From NCBI GenBank assembly GCA_910584305.1, contig CAJTZW010000001.1, positions 62,001 through 126,000 of the forward strand: a stretch of 64,000 nt of DNA, read 5' to 3'. A program made the translations under genes and the position numbers. Origin of the DNA: an uncultured Bacilli bacterium. Lineage in GTDB: Bacteria; Bacillota_I; Bacilli_A; RF39; UBA660. Under the pieces are notes generated by a model. That model worked only from the letters and a program-made list of their open reading frames with translations, was not told where the DNA came from and did not search any database. Positions 1 through 9,700 of the stretch are shown here, one piece after another; the stretch's first letter is position 1, and every line of letters starts with the position of its first letter.

Positions 1-8
1 TTGTAAAA

Positions 9-17
9 TGATATAAT
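9..17 (+). promoter_or_regulatory. Extended -10 promoter of dnaX operon
   Basis: TG-A-TATAAT matches an extended -10 element exactly. It lies 20 bases before the dnaX start, so the leader would be very short and begin around base 24, just before the ribosome binding site GAGGTGAT. A -35 element would fall outside the window. Confidence 0.6.
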
Positions 18-37
18 AGATGTATTGAGGTGATAGT

Positions 38-1726
38 GTGTATCAATCTTTGTACAGAAAATATAGGCCTAAAAATTTTGAACAAGTAGTGGGCCAGGAT
101 ATAGTAGTAAAAACACTTATCCACACAATTGAAAAATCAAAAATATCTCATGCTTATTTATTCACAGGCCCTAGAGGAACAGGAAAAACTAGTATAGCTA
201 AAATATTGGCAAAAACAATCAATTGTGAAAATCAAAAAAATGCTATTCCTTGTGAAAATTGTATTAACTGTCTACAGTATAATAACAAACAAAGTAGTGA
301 TATTATTGAAATCGATGCTGCTTCGAATAATGGTGTTGATGAAATTCGTGAATTGAAAAATAAAATAAGTATTGTTCCAACAACTGGAAAATATAAAATA
401 TATATTATTGATGAGGTTCATATGCTAACAGTTGGTGCCTTTAATGCTTTGTTGAAAACTTTAGAAGAACCTCCTGCTCATGTTATTTTTATTTTAGCAA
501 CTACTGAACCACATAAGATACCCAGTACTATTTTATCTAGATGTCAGAGATTTGATTTTAAAAAACATAGTATAGAAAATATAAAAAATCAGTTATCTTA
601 TATTTGTAGTCAAGAAAATGTGGAAATTTCTGCTGAAGCTTTATATGAACTTGCTAGAATTTCTGATGGTGGAATGCGTGATGCTCTTAGTCTATTAGAT
701 CAAGCTATATCTTATGCAGAAAACAAAATAGAAGTAAATGATATACACGATATAAATGGTACATTACCGCAGTCTCAATTAGAATTTTTGTTTTTAAGTT
801 TGAAAAATCAAAATATTCAAGATGTTTTTAAAATTATTGATGAATATGATGAAAATGGTAAAAATTTTATTAAGATAACAAATGAATTTATATTGTTTTT
901 GCGAAATATCCTATTAGCATTACAAACTCCAAAATATCTAAAAGAAGAGTGTGAAAATGCAAATTATTATATTGAATTATCTAAAAAAATTGATTTGGAT
1001 ACTTTATTAACTTATCTAGAAATATTTAATAAAGGATTGTCAGATTTAAAAGTATCAAATAATCCGCGTTTAAATTTGGAAATTATTTGTATAAAATTAA
1101 TGAATCTACAAAAAAAAGATACTTTTATTACCCAACAAAAGGATAATGAACCGCTAGAATATGAGAATGGAAATTCTTTTCCACAAAAAAAATCAGAGAA
1201 GAAGCCTCTTGTAGATGATTCATTGACTAAATGCTCTATGAATTCTTTAGTAAATGCAGAATATAGTAAGCAAATGATGATATTGAAAAATATAAGGATA
1301 GAAAATACTTTGTGTATGTTTGACAAAAAATTATTTTTACAGAGAAAATCACAATTAGATAGTTTGAACCAATATATATTGGATCCTACATATTCTAAGT
1401 ATGCATCACTTATATTAGATGGTGAATTAAAAGCAGCAGGGGGTAATTATTTGATTTTTGTATTTTCTGATTCTACAGATAGTGATATATATAATGAAAA
1501 TGTATTACAATTAGATGAACTTTTGAAATTGATTTTTAAGGAAAAAATTTCTTCTATTTCGGTTTCAAGTAATGAATGGGAGCATATTAAGTATGATTTT
1601 AATCATCATGTAAAAGAATATAAGTTTATAGAAGAAATGAATAATCATATTGAATTTTTAAAAAAAGATAATATATCTTCAAATATTATTGAAAATTCAT
1701 TTGAAGATTTGGTAGAGTATAAATAG
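38..1726 (+). CDS. dnaX: DNA polymerase III subunit gamma/tau
   Basis: Clamp-loader ATPase of the replicative polymerase, which loads the beta clamp on DNA. The N-terminus reads YQSLYRKYRPKNFEQVVGQ, followed by the Walker A GPRGTGKTS (about residues 44-52), four zinc-binding cysteines (residues 64-79), the DEVH Walker B box and the sensor SRCQRF, all typical of DnaX. At 562 residues it is a normal length for a Gram-positive DnaX; the C-terminal third is lysine/asparagine-rich and poorly conserved. It starts at GTG just after GAGGTGAT. It heads an operon with ybaB and recR, the same order as in Bacillus. No internal frameshift site for a shorter gamma form was recognised. Confidence 0.97.
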   Translation: MYQSLYRKYRPKNFEQVVGQDIVVKTLIHTIEKSKISHAYLFTGPRGTGKTSIAKILAKTINCENQKNAIPCENCINCLQYNNKQSSDIIEIDAASNNGVDEIRELKNKISIVPTTGKYKIYIIDEVHMLTVGAFNALLKTLEEPPAHVIFILATTEPHKIPSTILSRCQRFDFKKHSIENIKNQLSYICSQENVEISAEALYELARISDGGMRDALSLLDQAISYAENKIEVNDIHDINGTLPQSQLEFLFLSLKNQNIQDVFKIIDEYDENGKNFIKITNEFILFLRNILLALQTPKYLKEECENANYYIELSKKIDLDTLLTYLEIFNKGLSDLKVSNNPRLNLEIICIKLMNLQKKDTFITQQKDNEPLEYENGNSFPQKKSEKKPLVDDSLTKCSMNSLVNAEYSKQMMILKNIRIENTLCMFDKKLFLQRKSQLDSLNQYILDPTYSKYASLILDGELKAAGGNYLIFVFSDSTDSDIYNENVLQLDELLKLIFKEKISSISVSSNEWEHIKYDFNHHVKEYKFIEEMNNHIEFLKKDNISSNIIENSFEDLVEYK

Positions 1727-1740
1727 AAAAGAGGAATAAA

Positions 1741-2031
1741 ATGAATATACAAGCTATGATGAAACAAGCACAAAAATTACAAAAAGATATGATGAAGGCA
1801 AAGGAGGAAATTGATAACAAAATTTTTATAGGAAAATCTTCTTTAGTTAGTGTTGAGGTTATGGGAAATAAAACCATTTCTAAAATACATATAGAATCTA
1901 TTGATTCAGATGATATAGAACTTTTAGAAGATATGATTGTTGTTGCTATAAATGATGCTATGCGTCAAATTGATAAAGAAACAGAAGAAAAGCTCGGAAA
2001 GTATACACAAGGAATGCCAGGGTTATTCTAA
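1741..2031 (+). CDS. ybaB: YbaB/EbfC family nucleoid-associated protein
   Basis: Small DNA-binding protein (96 residues) of the YbaB/EbfC family, known to form homodimeric tweezer-like structures that bind DNA without strong sequence preference. The N-terminal helix MNIQAMMKQAQKLQKDMMKA and the C-terminal KLGKYTQGMPGLF are the two conserved ends of the family. It sits 14 bases after dnaX, with the ribosome binding site AGAGGAA, and directly abuts recR (stop TAA followed at once by ATG). This dnaX-ybaB-recR order is conserved across many bacteria and suggests a role in recombination/repair or chromosome organisation, though the exact role is unsettled for the family. Confidence 0.95.
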   Translation: MNIQAMMKQAQKLQKDMMKAKEEIDNKIFIGKSSLVSVEVMGNKTISKIHIESIDSDDIELLEDMIVVAINDAMRQIDKETEEKLGKYTQGMPGLF

Positions 2032-2634
2032 ATGAAATATCCTACATCTATTCACAACTTAATTGAATGTTTTAAAAAATTACCTGGGATTGGTGAGAAA
2101 ACAGCGGAGCGGTTGGCATTATCTATTTTAAAACAAGATTCGCAAATTGTTGAATTATTTTCTAAATCGTTGATTGATGTGAATACCAAGATAAAAAGGT
2201 GTACTGTTTGTAATAATCTAACAGAAGATGAAGTTTGTGATATATGTAAATCCAGTAATCGAGATTCTAATGTTTTATGTATTGTAGAAGATCCTAAAAA
2301 TGTTATTTTGTTTGAAAAAATAGGATCTTATAAAGGTCTTTATCACGTTCTTGATGGATTAATTTCCCCATTAGATGGAATAGGACCTGAGGAAATTAAA
2401 ATAGGAAATTTAATTGAACGTATTGAAAAAAATAATATTAATGAAGTAATTATTGCTGTTAAACCTAGTATTGAAGGTGAAACTACTTCATTATATATTT
2501 CTAGAATGTTGAAAGGTCTTCCTGTAAAGGTTACTAAACTAGCGCATGGAATTCCTCTTGGCATTGATATGGAATATGTAGATGTAATGACTTTAGAGAT
2601 GGCTTTACAAGATCGTAAGGATATTTCTAATTAG
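2032..2634 (+). CDS. recR: Recombination mediator protein RecR
   Basis: RecR works with RecO/RecF to load RecA at gaps during recombinational repair. The 200-residue protein has the helix-hairpin-helix near residues 15-35 (LPGIGEKTAERLAL), a four-cysteine zinc finger (C-x2-C about 10 residues from C-x2-C, residues 58-73), and a Toprim domain with IVEDPKN and the family-typical C-terminal ARGIP-like segment LAHGIPLGIDMEYVD. It begins immediately after the ybaB stop codon with no clear separate ribosome binding site, which points to translational coupling. Confidence 0.97.
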   Translation: MKYPTSIHNLIECFKKLPGIGEKTAERLALSILKQDSQIVELFSKSLIDVNTKIKRCTVCNNLTEDEVCDICKSSNRDSNVLCIVEDPKNVILFEKIGSYKGLYHVLDGLISPLDGIGPEEIKIGNLIERIEKNNINEVIIAVKPSIEGETTSLYISRMLKGLPVKVTKLAHGIPLGIDMEYVDVMTLEMALQDRKDISN

Positions 2635-2654
2635 TATATTTTAATTTCTGTTGC

Positions 2655-2678
2655 ATATAATCATATAGGTGATTATAT
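2655..2678 (+). promoter_or_regulatory. Hairpin over bofA ribosome binding site and start
   Basis: ATATAATCA (2655-2663) and TGATTATAT (2670-2678) are perfect 9-base inverted arms with the loop TATAGG. The loop and the right arm hold the ribosome binding site AGGTGAT, and the first two bases of the bofA start codon lie inside the stem. If folded in mRNA, this would dampen translation. TATAAT inside the left arm could alternatively be a weak internal -10. The stem is AT-rich and so only moderately stable. Confidence 0.35.
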
Positions 2679-2865
2679 GTTAAAAAAATGTATTAAAGTT
2701 ATAAAAAAAATAATATTTAGTTCTTTTTTATTGTATGGTTATAATCTTTTAATCGAGCCTTTAGGTCTTATTATTCCTATTAATGTAATTACAGTTGGAA
2801 CAATTAGTCTTTTAGGAATTCCAGCATTATTTTCATTTATTTTGATTCATGTAATTATATTTTAA
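2677..2865 (+). CDS. bofA: BofA-family pro-sigma-K processing inhibitor-like
   Basis: A 62-residue integral membrane protein with two hydrophobic stretches separated by a short turn. The segment NLLIEPLGLIIPINVITVGT and the following LLGIPALFSFILIH match the conserved region of the BofA family. In Bacillus, BofA inhibits the SpoIVFB protease that activates sigma-K in the mother cell, and it also lies shortly downstream of recR. Here it is slightly shorter than the Bacillus protein. The context is right, but sporulation cannot be concluded from this gene alone, because BofA-like proteins also occur in non-sporulating Firmicutes. Confidence 0.75.
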   Translation: MLKKCIKVIKKIIFSSFLLYGYNLLIEPLGLIIPINVITVGTISLLGIPALFSFILIHVIIF

Positions 2866-2877
2866 GAGGTGAAGCGG

Positions 2878-3828
2878 ATGTTAGATTTATTTATTCAAAG
2901 TCAACCAATTATATATAAAATATTAAGTAATAGTTTATCAAAACAGCAATTGTCTCATGCTTATTTGTTTGAAACGAATGGTGATGGACAAGCTTATGAT
3001 ATGTCTATTGCTTTTTCTAAGACTATCTTGTGTCCAAAACAATATAAAAATTCTACAAAATGTGTAAATTGTACACAATGCAAAAAAATAGATAGGAATG
3101 AATTTTCTGAATTTACTATTATAGAACCAGATGGGATGTGGATAAAAAAGGAACAACTCGATATCTTACAAAAAAAACTTGAAACGAAAGGAATTGAGAG
3201 TGAAAAAAGAGTATATATCATACATCATGCAGAGAAAATGAATGCCTCTGCAGCAAATTCTATTCTAAAATTTTTAGAAGAACCAGAACCTAATATCATT
3301 GCTATATTGATTACAGATAATCGGTATCAATTATTAGACACAATTGTTTCTAGGTGTCAAATTGTAAGTTTTCATAATTCTTTGAATATTACAAATAATG
3401 ATTTTTATACTTTATTTCGAAGCATGGTTTCGAATCCCACTGTGGAAGAGATGGATGATGAAAATCTGAAGGAGTATGTGGATTCTACGATTGAATTTGT
3501 TAAAAATATAGAAACACATAAGTTAGAAACTATTTTATATACCGAAAAGTATTTTCATAATATTTTTTCTACGAAAGACTTAATATTATTTGCTTTTGAT
3601 ACAATGATACTGTATTATAAAGATGTGATTCAATTTCAATGTGGAATTTCTACTATATTATTTAGTGATGAATTAAATGATATTGAGAAAATATCCCTTA
3701 TGAACTCCAAATACTCATTATTGCATAAAATAAACACATTATTGGATTTTCGTAAATTTGTATATCTTAATGCGAATACAAATTTATTGATAGATCGATT
3801 GATTATTGAATTAAATAAAGGTGAATGA
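2878..3828 (+). CDS. holB: DNA polymerase III subunit delta prime
   Basis: Clamp-loader subunit (316 residues from this start). The N-terminus SNSLSKQQLSHAYLF is the standard HolB/DnaX-like AAA+ opening, followed by a C-rich zinc segment (CPKQ...CVNCTQC), the VYIIHHAEKMNASAANSILKFLEEP block and the sensor SRCQ. No intact Walker A is present, as expected for delta prime, which does not hydrolyse ATP. A GTG at 2869 is in frame, but it lies inside the AAGAGGTGA ribosome binding site that precedes ATG 2878, so 2878 is chosen. It overlaps nothing and is followed one base later by ricT. Confidence 0.95.
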   Translation: MLDLFIQSQPIIYKILSNSLSKQQLSHAYLFETNGDGQAYDMSIAFSKTILCPKQYKNSTKCVNCTQCKKIDRNEFSEFTIIEPDGMWIKKEQLDILQKKLETKGIESEKRVYIIHHAEKMNASAANSILKFLEEPEPNIIAILITDNRYQLLDTIVSRCQIVSFHNSLNITNNDFYTLFRSMVSNPTVEEMDDENLKEYVDSTIEFVKNIETHKLETILYTEKYFHNIFSTKDLILFAFDTMILYYKDVIQFQCGISTILFSDELNDIEKISLMNSKYSLLHKINTLLDFRKFVYLNANTNLLIDRLIIELNKGE

Positions 3829-3829
3829 T

Positions 3830-4606
3830 ATGAAAAATATAGTTGGTGTAGATTGTACAGGAAATGGGAAGATCATCTATTTTTCTACAGAAGGTCTTCA
3901 TATAAAAAAGAATGTAACTGTTGTTGTAGAAGATGAAAATCATCTTCAATTTGGGAAAGTTGTGACTGATGAACATCCCATTGATGAAAAAAAGTTACAA
4001 CAGAAATTAGGGAAAGTAGTTCGTATAGCTACAAAAAGAGATTATCTTAGATTTAAAGCAAATGAGAAGGATGCCCAGGAGGCATTGAGAAAGTGTAAGA
4101 AGTTAGTTAAAAAACATCAATTGAATCTAAATTTATTGGATGCAAGATATACTTTTGATCGTGATCAATTAATATTTCGATTTTTTTCAGAAACTAGAGT
4201 TGATTTTCGAGATTTAGCGAGAGAGCTTGCTTCCATCTATCGAGTTCGTATTGAACTTAGACAAATTGGAGTACGTGATAAAGCCAAGGAAGTAGGAGGA
4301 ATTGGTTCTTGTGGACAACAACTTTGTTGTAGTAGATTTTTAAAAGATTTTGATTCTGTATCTATTTCGATGGCTAAAAATCAAAATTTAGCATTAAGTC
4401 CAAATAAAATTAATGGATGTTGTGGTCGATTATTATGTTGTTTAAAATATGAAGATGATGTTTATAAAGAATGTAAAAATGTTGCTTCTAAATCAGAAAG
4501 TGCGGTTTCTACTATGCAAGGAGAAATATCAGTTTTAGATGTAAATATACCTATTGAGAATATAGGTGATATAGAGAATGTTGGGGTAAAGAGTGAAAAC
4601 AATTAA
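3830..4606 (+). CDS. ricT: PSP1-domain protein RicT (YaaT)
   Basis: RicT is a subunit of the Y-complex (RicA/RicF/RicT) that in Bacillus carries [4Fe-4S] clusters and promotes RNA maturation with RNase Y. Residues about 40-100 and onward form the PSP1 domain (RFFSETRVDFRDLARELA, IGVRDKAKEVGGIGSCG), and the cysteine-rich signatures GQQLCCSRFLKDF and GCCGRLLCCLKYE are diagnostic. ATG 3830 is preceded by AAAGGTGA; the upstream in-frame GTG at 3821 is part of that ribosome binding site. The position after holB is the same as in Bacillus; yabA, normally next, is missing here. Confidence 0.95.
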   Translation: MKNIVGVDCTGNGKIIYFSTEGLHIKKNVTVVVEDENHLQFGKVVTDEHPIDEKKLQQKLGKVVRIATKRDYLRFKANEKDAQEALRKCKKLVKKHQLNLNLLDARYTFDRDQLIFRFFSETRVDFRDLARELASIYRVRIELRQIGVRDKAKEVGGIGSCGQQLCCSRFLKDFDSVSISMAKNQNLALSPNKINGCCGRLLCCLKYEDDVYKECKNVASKSESAVSTMQGEISVLDVNIPIENIGDIENVGVKSENN

Positions 4607-5312
4607 TTATCTTTTGGGCTATGAAAATTTAAAAATATATCAAGATACCGATATGTTTAATTTTTCTTTGGATTCTATCTTATTACCTAATTTTGTTACT
4701 TTAAATCTGAAAATCAAAAATATTTTGGACATTGGTTGTGGAAACGCTGTTATTCCTTTAATTTTATCTAAGAAAACTTCAGCTAAAATTGTAGGTGTGG
4801 AAATTCAGAAAGAAGTATATGATTTAGCAAAGGAGTCAGTAGAATACAATCATTTAAATCATCAAATTGAAATATTTAACGAGGACATATGTAATTTTTG
4901 TAATAAAGTGGAGAGTGATTCGTTTGATGTTATTACTTGTAATCCTCCATTTTTTAAAATAGAAAATCAATCGCATTTAAATGAGAGCCCATATAAAATT
5001 ATTGCTCGTCATGAGGTAGCATTGAATTTGAATTCTCTTTTTTCAATTGCTAAAAAATTGCTTAAAAATAATGGTACAATTGCTATTGTGCATAGGCCTG
5101 AACGTTTGGTAGAAATTATTGAAACAATGAAAAAATATAATATTGAACCAAAAAGATTACAATTTGTTTATCCTCGTCAAAATCAGGATGCTAATATATT
5201 GTTGATTGAGGGTAGTAAAAATGGAAAACCAGGATTGAAAATATTACCTCCTTTATACACACATGAAGAGGATGGAACGTATACCAAAGAAGTGCAATCC
5301 TATTTTTCGTAG
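4593..5312 (+). CDS. yabB: tRNA1(Val) adenine-N6 methyltransferase-like (YabB)
   Basis: SAM-dependent methyltransferase of the TrmN6/YabB group, expected to methylate an adenine of a tRNA. The motif I segment ILDIGCGNAVIPLILSKK (about residues 46-63) binds SAM and the catalytic NPPF (about 117-120, in VITCNPPFFK) is the N6-adenine methyltransferase signature. It starts at GTG and overlaps the end of ricT by 14 bases, as expected for a tightly coupled operon. Length (239) is normal. The exact substrate is inferred from family and synteny only. Confidence 0.88.
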   Translation: MKTINYLLGYENLKIYQDTDMFNFSLDSILLPNFVTLNLKIKNILDIGCGNAVIPLILSKKTSAKIVGVEIQKEVYDLAKESVEYNHLNHQIEIFNEDICNFCNKVESDSFDVITCNPPFFKIENQSHLNESPYKIIARHEVALNLNSLFSIAKKLLKNNGTIAIVHRPERLVEIIETMKKYNIEPKRLQFVYPRQNQDANILLIEGSKNGKPGLKILPPLYTHEEDGTYTKEVQSYFS

Positions 5313-5324
5313 GAGGATGATTTT

Positions 5325-6170
5325 ATGTCACAGAAGAGTTATGATAATACACCAACTTTGTATTTAATTCCAACCCCAATTGGTAATTTAGATGATATGA
5401 CATTTAGGGGTGTTAAAATTTTAAAAAAAGTAGAGGTTATATTTTCAGAAGATACCAGAGTTACTTCCTTATTACTGCATCATTTTGATATTTCTAAACG
5501 ATTAATTTCTAGTCATAATTATAATGAAAATGAGAATATAAAGCTTATGCTTAAGTATTTAAGTGATGGTTGTGATGTTGGAGTGGTAAGTGATCGTGGC
5601 ACTCCTGTAATTAGTGACCCTGGTTATGAATTGGCAGTCGCCGCAATGGATGCTGGATATAATGTTGTTGGGTTACCAGGACCAACCGCTTTAATTCCTG
5701 CTTTAATTATGTCTGGTATTAGTCCAATGCCATTTCTTTTCTACGGCTTTTTAAATAGTAAAGAGGGAAAACGAAAAGAAGAGTTAGAAAATTTAAAAAG
5801 AATTCCTGCTACATTAATATTTTATGAAGCACCACATCGTCTTCAAAAAACTTTATGTGATATGAATGATATTTTAGGAAATCGACAAATATCAATTTCC
5901 CGGGAAATAAGCAAAAAATTTGAGGAAATTTATCGTGGCACAATTGATGAAATGGTTCAACAAATGCTTGACATTAAAGGGGAGATTGTAATTGTTGTAG
6001 CTCAAGATAGAAAGGTAAAAACCTATGACAATTTGACAATTATTGAACATATTCACATGTATATTAAAGAAGGGTATGATTCAAAAGAAGCTATTAAGAA
6101 AGTGGCACATGAGCGTCATCTTTCTAAAAATGAGGTTTATCAAGTATACCATAGGGGTGATGCATCATGA
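5325..6170 (+). CDS. rsmI: 16S rRNA (cytidine1402-2'-O)-methyltransferase
   Basis: RsmI methylates the ribose of C1402 in 16S rRNA with SAM. The tetrapyrrole-methylase fold is visible: LYLIPTPIGNLDDMTFRG at the start, FSEDTRVTSLLLHHF, the GDVG-like VGVVSDRGTPVISDPG loop, and LPGPTALIPALIMSG. All are near-identical to the RsmI consensus. The 281-residue length is normal. The ribosome binding site GTAGGAGGA precedes ATG 5325, and the last four bases (ATGA) overlap the start of pth. The yazA (GIY-YIG) gene found between yabB and rsmI in Bacillus is absent. Confidence 0.97.
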   Translation: MSQKSYDNTPTLYLIPTPIGNLDDMTFRGVKILKKVEVIFSEDTRVTSLLLHHFDISKRLISSHNYNENENIKLMLKYLSDGCDVGVVSDRGTPVISDPGYELAVAAMDAGYNVVGLPGPTALIPALIMSGISPMPFLFYGFLNSKEGKRKEELENLKRIPATLIFYEAPHRLQKTLCDMNDILGNRQISISREISKKFEEIYRGTIDEMVQQMLDIKGEIVIVVAQDRKVKTYDNLTIIEHIHMYIKEGYDSKEAIKKVAHERHLSKNEVYQVYHRGDAS

Positions 6171-6727
6171 AGTTAATTGTTGGTTTGGGAAATATTGGAA
6201 GACAGTATAATATAACTAGGCATAATATTGGTTTTATGGCAGTAGATAGAATTATTAAAAAATACAATATTGATATGAATCAACATAAGTTTAATGGAAA
6301 TTATGGTGAATTTGTATTACATGGAGAGAAGATAATTATACTAAAACCAGAAAAATATATGAATTTATCAGGAGAGGTAGTTAGAGATTTTGTAAGATAT
6401 TACAAGATATCTATTGATGATATTTTCATCATTCATGACGATATGGATTTGCCAATGGGTAATTTTAAACTTAAGTATAAGGGAAGCTCTGGAGGTCATA
6501 ATGGACTTAAGAATATAGAATTACATTTGGGTACTCCTATATATAAAAGAATGAAAATAGGTATTTCCCATAATCCATTTATCGATACTAAAGATTATGT
6601 TTTATCTAAATTTAAACCAGAGGAATTAGAAGTTCTTGATAAAATTTTAAATATCGTTCCAAATATTGTTGAAGACTTTGTTGAAATGGATTTTAATAAT
6701 GTAATGAATAAATACAACCATAAGTGA
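6167..6727 (+). CDS. pth: Peptidyl-tRNA hydrolase
   Basis: Pth releases peptides from stalled peptidyl-tRNA. The start MKLIVGLGNIGRQYNITRHN carries the catalytic His20 in TRHNIGF. Further signatures are KPEKYMNLSGEVV, HDDMDLPMG and KGSSGGHNGLKNI. The 186-residue length is standard. It starts by ATGA overlap with rsmI. A short hairpin lies across its stop codon before mfd, so it may be the last gene efficiently expressed from the upstream unit. Confidence 0.97.
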   Translation: MKLIVGLGNIGRQYNITRHNIGFMAVDRIIKKYNIDMNQHKFNGNYGEFVLHGEKIIILKPEKYMNLSGEVVRDFVRYYKISIDDIFIIHDDMDLPMGNFKLKYKGSSGGHNGLKNIELHLGTPIYKRMKIGISHNPFIDTKDYVLSKFKPEELEVLDKILNIVPNIVEDFVEMDFNNVMNKYNHK

Positions 6728-6745
6728 TACATCGGTATCATTTTT
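6725..6745 (+). terminator. Weak hairpin-plus-U tract between pth and mfd
   Basis: TGATAC (6725-6730) pairs with GTATCA (6735-6740) across the loop ATCG and is followed by five T bases. The stem is only six pairs, so this is at best a weak terminator or attenuator in front of mfd. Its left arm includes the pth stop codon. Confidence 0.4.
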
Positions 6746-6763
6746 GTGCGTGGAGGTGATTTT

Positions 6764-9700
6764 ATGAGGGCGTTTCAGGATATACTTCCTAAAGGGAGAG
6801 AAAAGAATATTATTGGAATGACGCAAGAGATGAAGGCTATTTATTTAGCAGCTTATTTGCAGGAAACTGATAAATCTATATTACTTGTTACAGATACATT
6901 GTATGAAAGTAACCGATTTTATCAAATGATTTTAAAATATACCAATGATGTTCTTCTTTTCCCAATGGATGATTTTTTAACAAGTGAAGCAGTTGCAGCT
7001 AGTCCAGAACTCAAGAATACTCGTCTAGAAACTTTAAATTCTTTACTTCTTCTTGATAAAAAAATTGTAATTACTAATTTGATGGGTTATTTGCGTTTTC
7101 TTCCAGAGAAATCAATTTATGAGAAATCTATTATTACATTATCTATTCATAAAGAATTTAACATAAATTTATTGGTAGAGAGACTTATTTCTCTTGGTTA
7201 TGAGAAAAATATGTTAGTAGAAAAAACCGGTGATTTTGCTGCTCGTGGTTTCGTTATTGATATATTTCCTATCGATAATGAATATCCTATTCGTATTGAA
7301 TTCTTTGGAGATGAAATAGATGATATAAGATTTTTTGATATTGAAACACAAAGGGCTATTAATTCTATTAATCAAATCTGTATATTTCCTAATACAGAAT
7401 TTATTACTGAAAGGTTTATACCAGATGCTAAACACAAAGATTTATATAAATATGGAGTTGTTTGCAATATTGATTCTTATTTAAATATTCATACAATTGT
7501 ATATGATAATTATTCTATTATTAAGGAAAGTTATCAACTTTTGTGCCAGGAGATTTTAAATTATAATTTAGATCAGGGTTTTTCTCCAGATACAATATAT
7601 ATGAATAGTTTAGAAAAATTATTTTGTGATGATGCTATATTTTTTGAAAAGTATGATCAAACTATAGATTGTGTGGGTAATACGTTAAATATAGAAGCAT
7701 ATCCTTTAGAACCATTTAAAACATTGTCTGCTTTAAGTTCTTTTATAACAAATGAGTTAAAAGAAAATAAAACTATTATTTTATGTGTTTCAAATCGCTA
7801 TAATTTAAATAAGTTACAGGAACATTTCCAAGATTTTCCTTTGGTTATTACGAATGAGAATGATATTTATTTAAAATATGTTAATATTATTATAAAAAGT
7901 ATTAGTGAAGGTTTTACATATTTAAATTATACCTTTATTTCAGAACGTGAAATTTTTGGAAAAGAAGATGCTCCTGTAAAGTTTCAGAGTAAATTCCGTT
8001 ATGGTACTAAAATTCGTAATATCAATACCTTAAGCATAGGCGATTATATTGTACATAGTATGCATGGAATTGGAAAGTATATTGGACTTAAATCTCTTAA
8101 AAAGAATAATATAGAAAAGGACTATTTAGTTTTAGAATATAAAGGTGGAGATAAGTTATATATCCCAGTGGAAAAAATTGATACTATCAGTAAATATTCT
8201 TCTAATGGTGGCGCTGAACCACAAGTTCATAAATTGGGTGGTTCAGAGTGGATAAAGACAAAACTTCGTATCCAAAAGAAACTTGAGGATATAGCGGGAC
8301 AATTATTGGAATTATATGCAAAAAGGGAGTCAAGTCAAGGGTATAGTTTTGCAGAGTGTATGGAAGATCAAGTAACTTTCGATAAGGAATTTCCATATGA
8401 AGAGACAAAGGATCAAATAAAAGTATGGGAAGAGATTAAGAAAGATATGGAAAGTAACCATCCAATGGATCGATTATTATGTGGTGATGTTGGATTTGGA
8501 AAAACAGAGGTTGCATTTCGTGCTATGTTTAAAGCTGTTATGTCTGGGAAACAAGTTGCTTATTTATGTCCTACGACAATTTTATCTTCACAACACCATT
8601 CTAATGCGATTGAAAGATTTAAGCATTTTGCAATCAATATAGAATTGCTCAATCGCTTTGTTACGGCAAAAGAGGCATCACGTATTAAAGAGGAAATTCA
8701 AAATGGAAAGGTTGATATTGTAATAGGGACACATAGAATTTTAAGTAACGATATTGTATTTAAAGATTTAGGTTTATTGGTAGTCGATGAGGAGCAACGC
8801 TTTGGAGTTAAACAAAAAGAAAAAATAAAACAATATAAGAATAATGTTGATATTTTAACTTTATCTGCTACTCCTATTCCAAGAACTTTACAAATGTCAA
8901 TGTCAGGATTACGTAGCCTTTCTTTGATAGAAACACCTCCTATCAATCGTTATCCAGTTCAAACATATGTCCTTGTAGAAAATAAATCAGTAATTCGGGA
9001 TGTAATTTATAAGGAATTATCCCGTCATGGTCAAGTTTTTATTTTATATAATCATGTGGACAAAATGGAAGCGAAAGCAAAAGAGATTTCTTCAATTGTC
9101 CCAAATGCACGTATTATATGCGCAAATGGACAAATGCCAAAGAGAGAACTTGAAGATGTAATGTTTAAATTTATTGATGGTGAGTATGATATCTTATTAT
9201 GCACAACAATTATTGAGACAGGTATTGATATTCCTAATGTGAACACATTGCTTATTTTAGAGGCAGATCATTTTGGCTTAGCACAGTTATACCAAATTAG
9301 AGGAAGAGTCGGTAGAAGTAATAAAATTGCTTATTGTTATTTGATGTATACACAGGGAAAATCTTTGTCTGATGTAGCCATGAAACGTCTTGATGTGATT
9401 AAGCAGTTTACACAACTTGGTAGCGGATTTTCAATTGCTATGCGTGATTTATCGATTCGTGGTGCGGGAGATATTTTAGGAAGCGAACAGGCTGGATTTA
9501 TCGATTCTGTCGGAATTGAACTCTATTTAAAAATGTTGAATGAGGAGATTCAAAAATTGAAAGGTAAAGTAATTCCGGAATCCAATTCATCTACACAGCC
9601 TCTTTTAGATATTGGAACATCTATATCAGATGAATATGTATCAGATACTGATTTAAAAATAGAGATTCATAAAAAGATAAACCAGATAGATTCTTATGAG

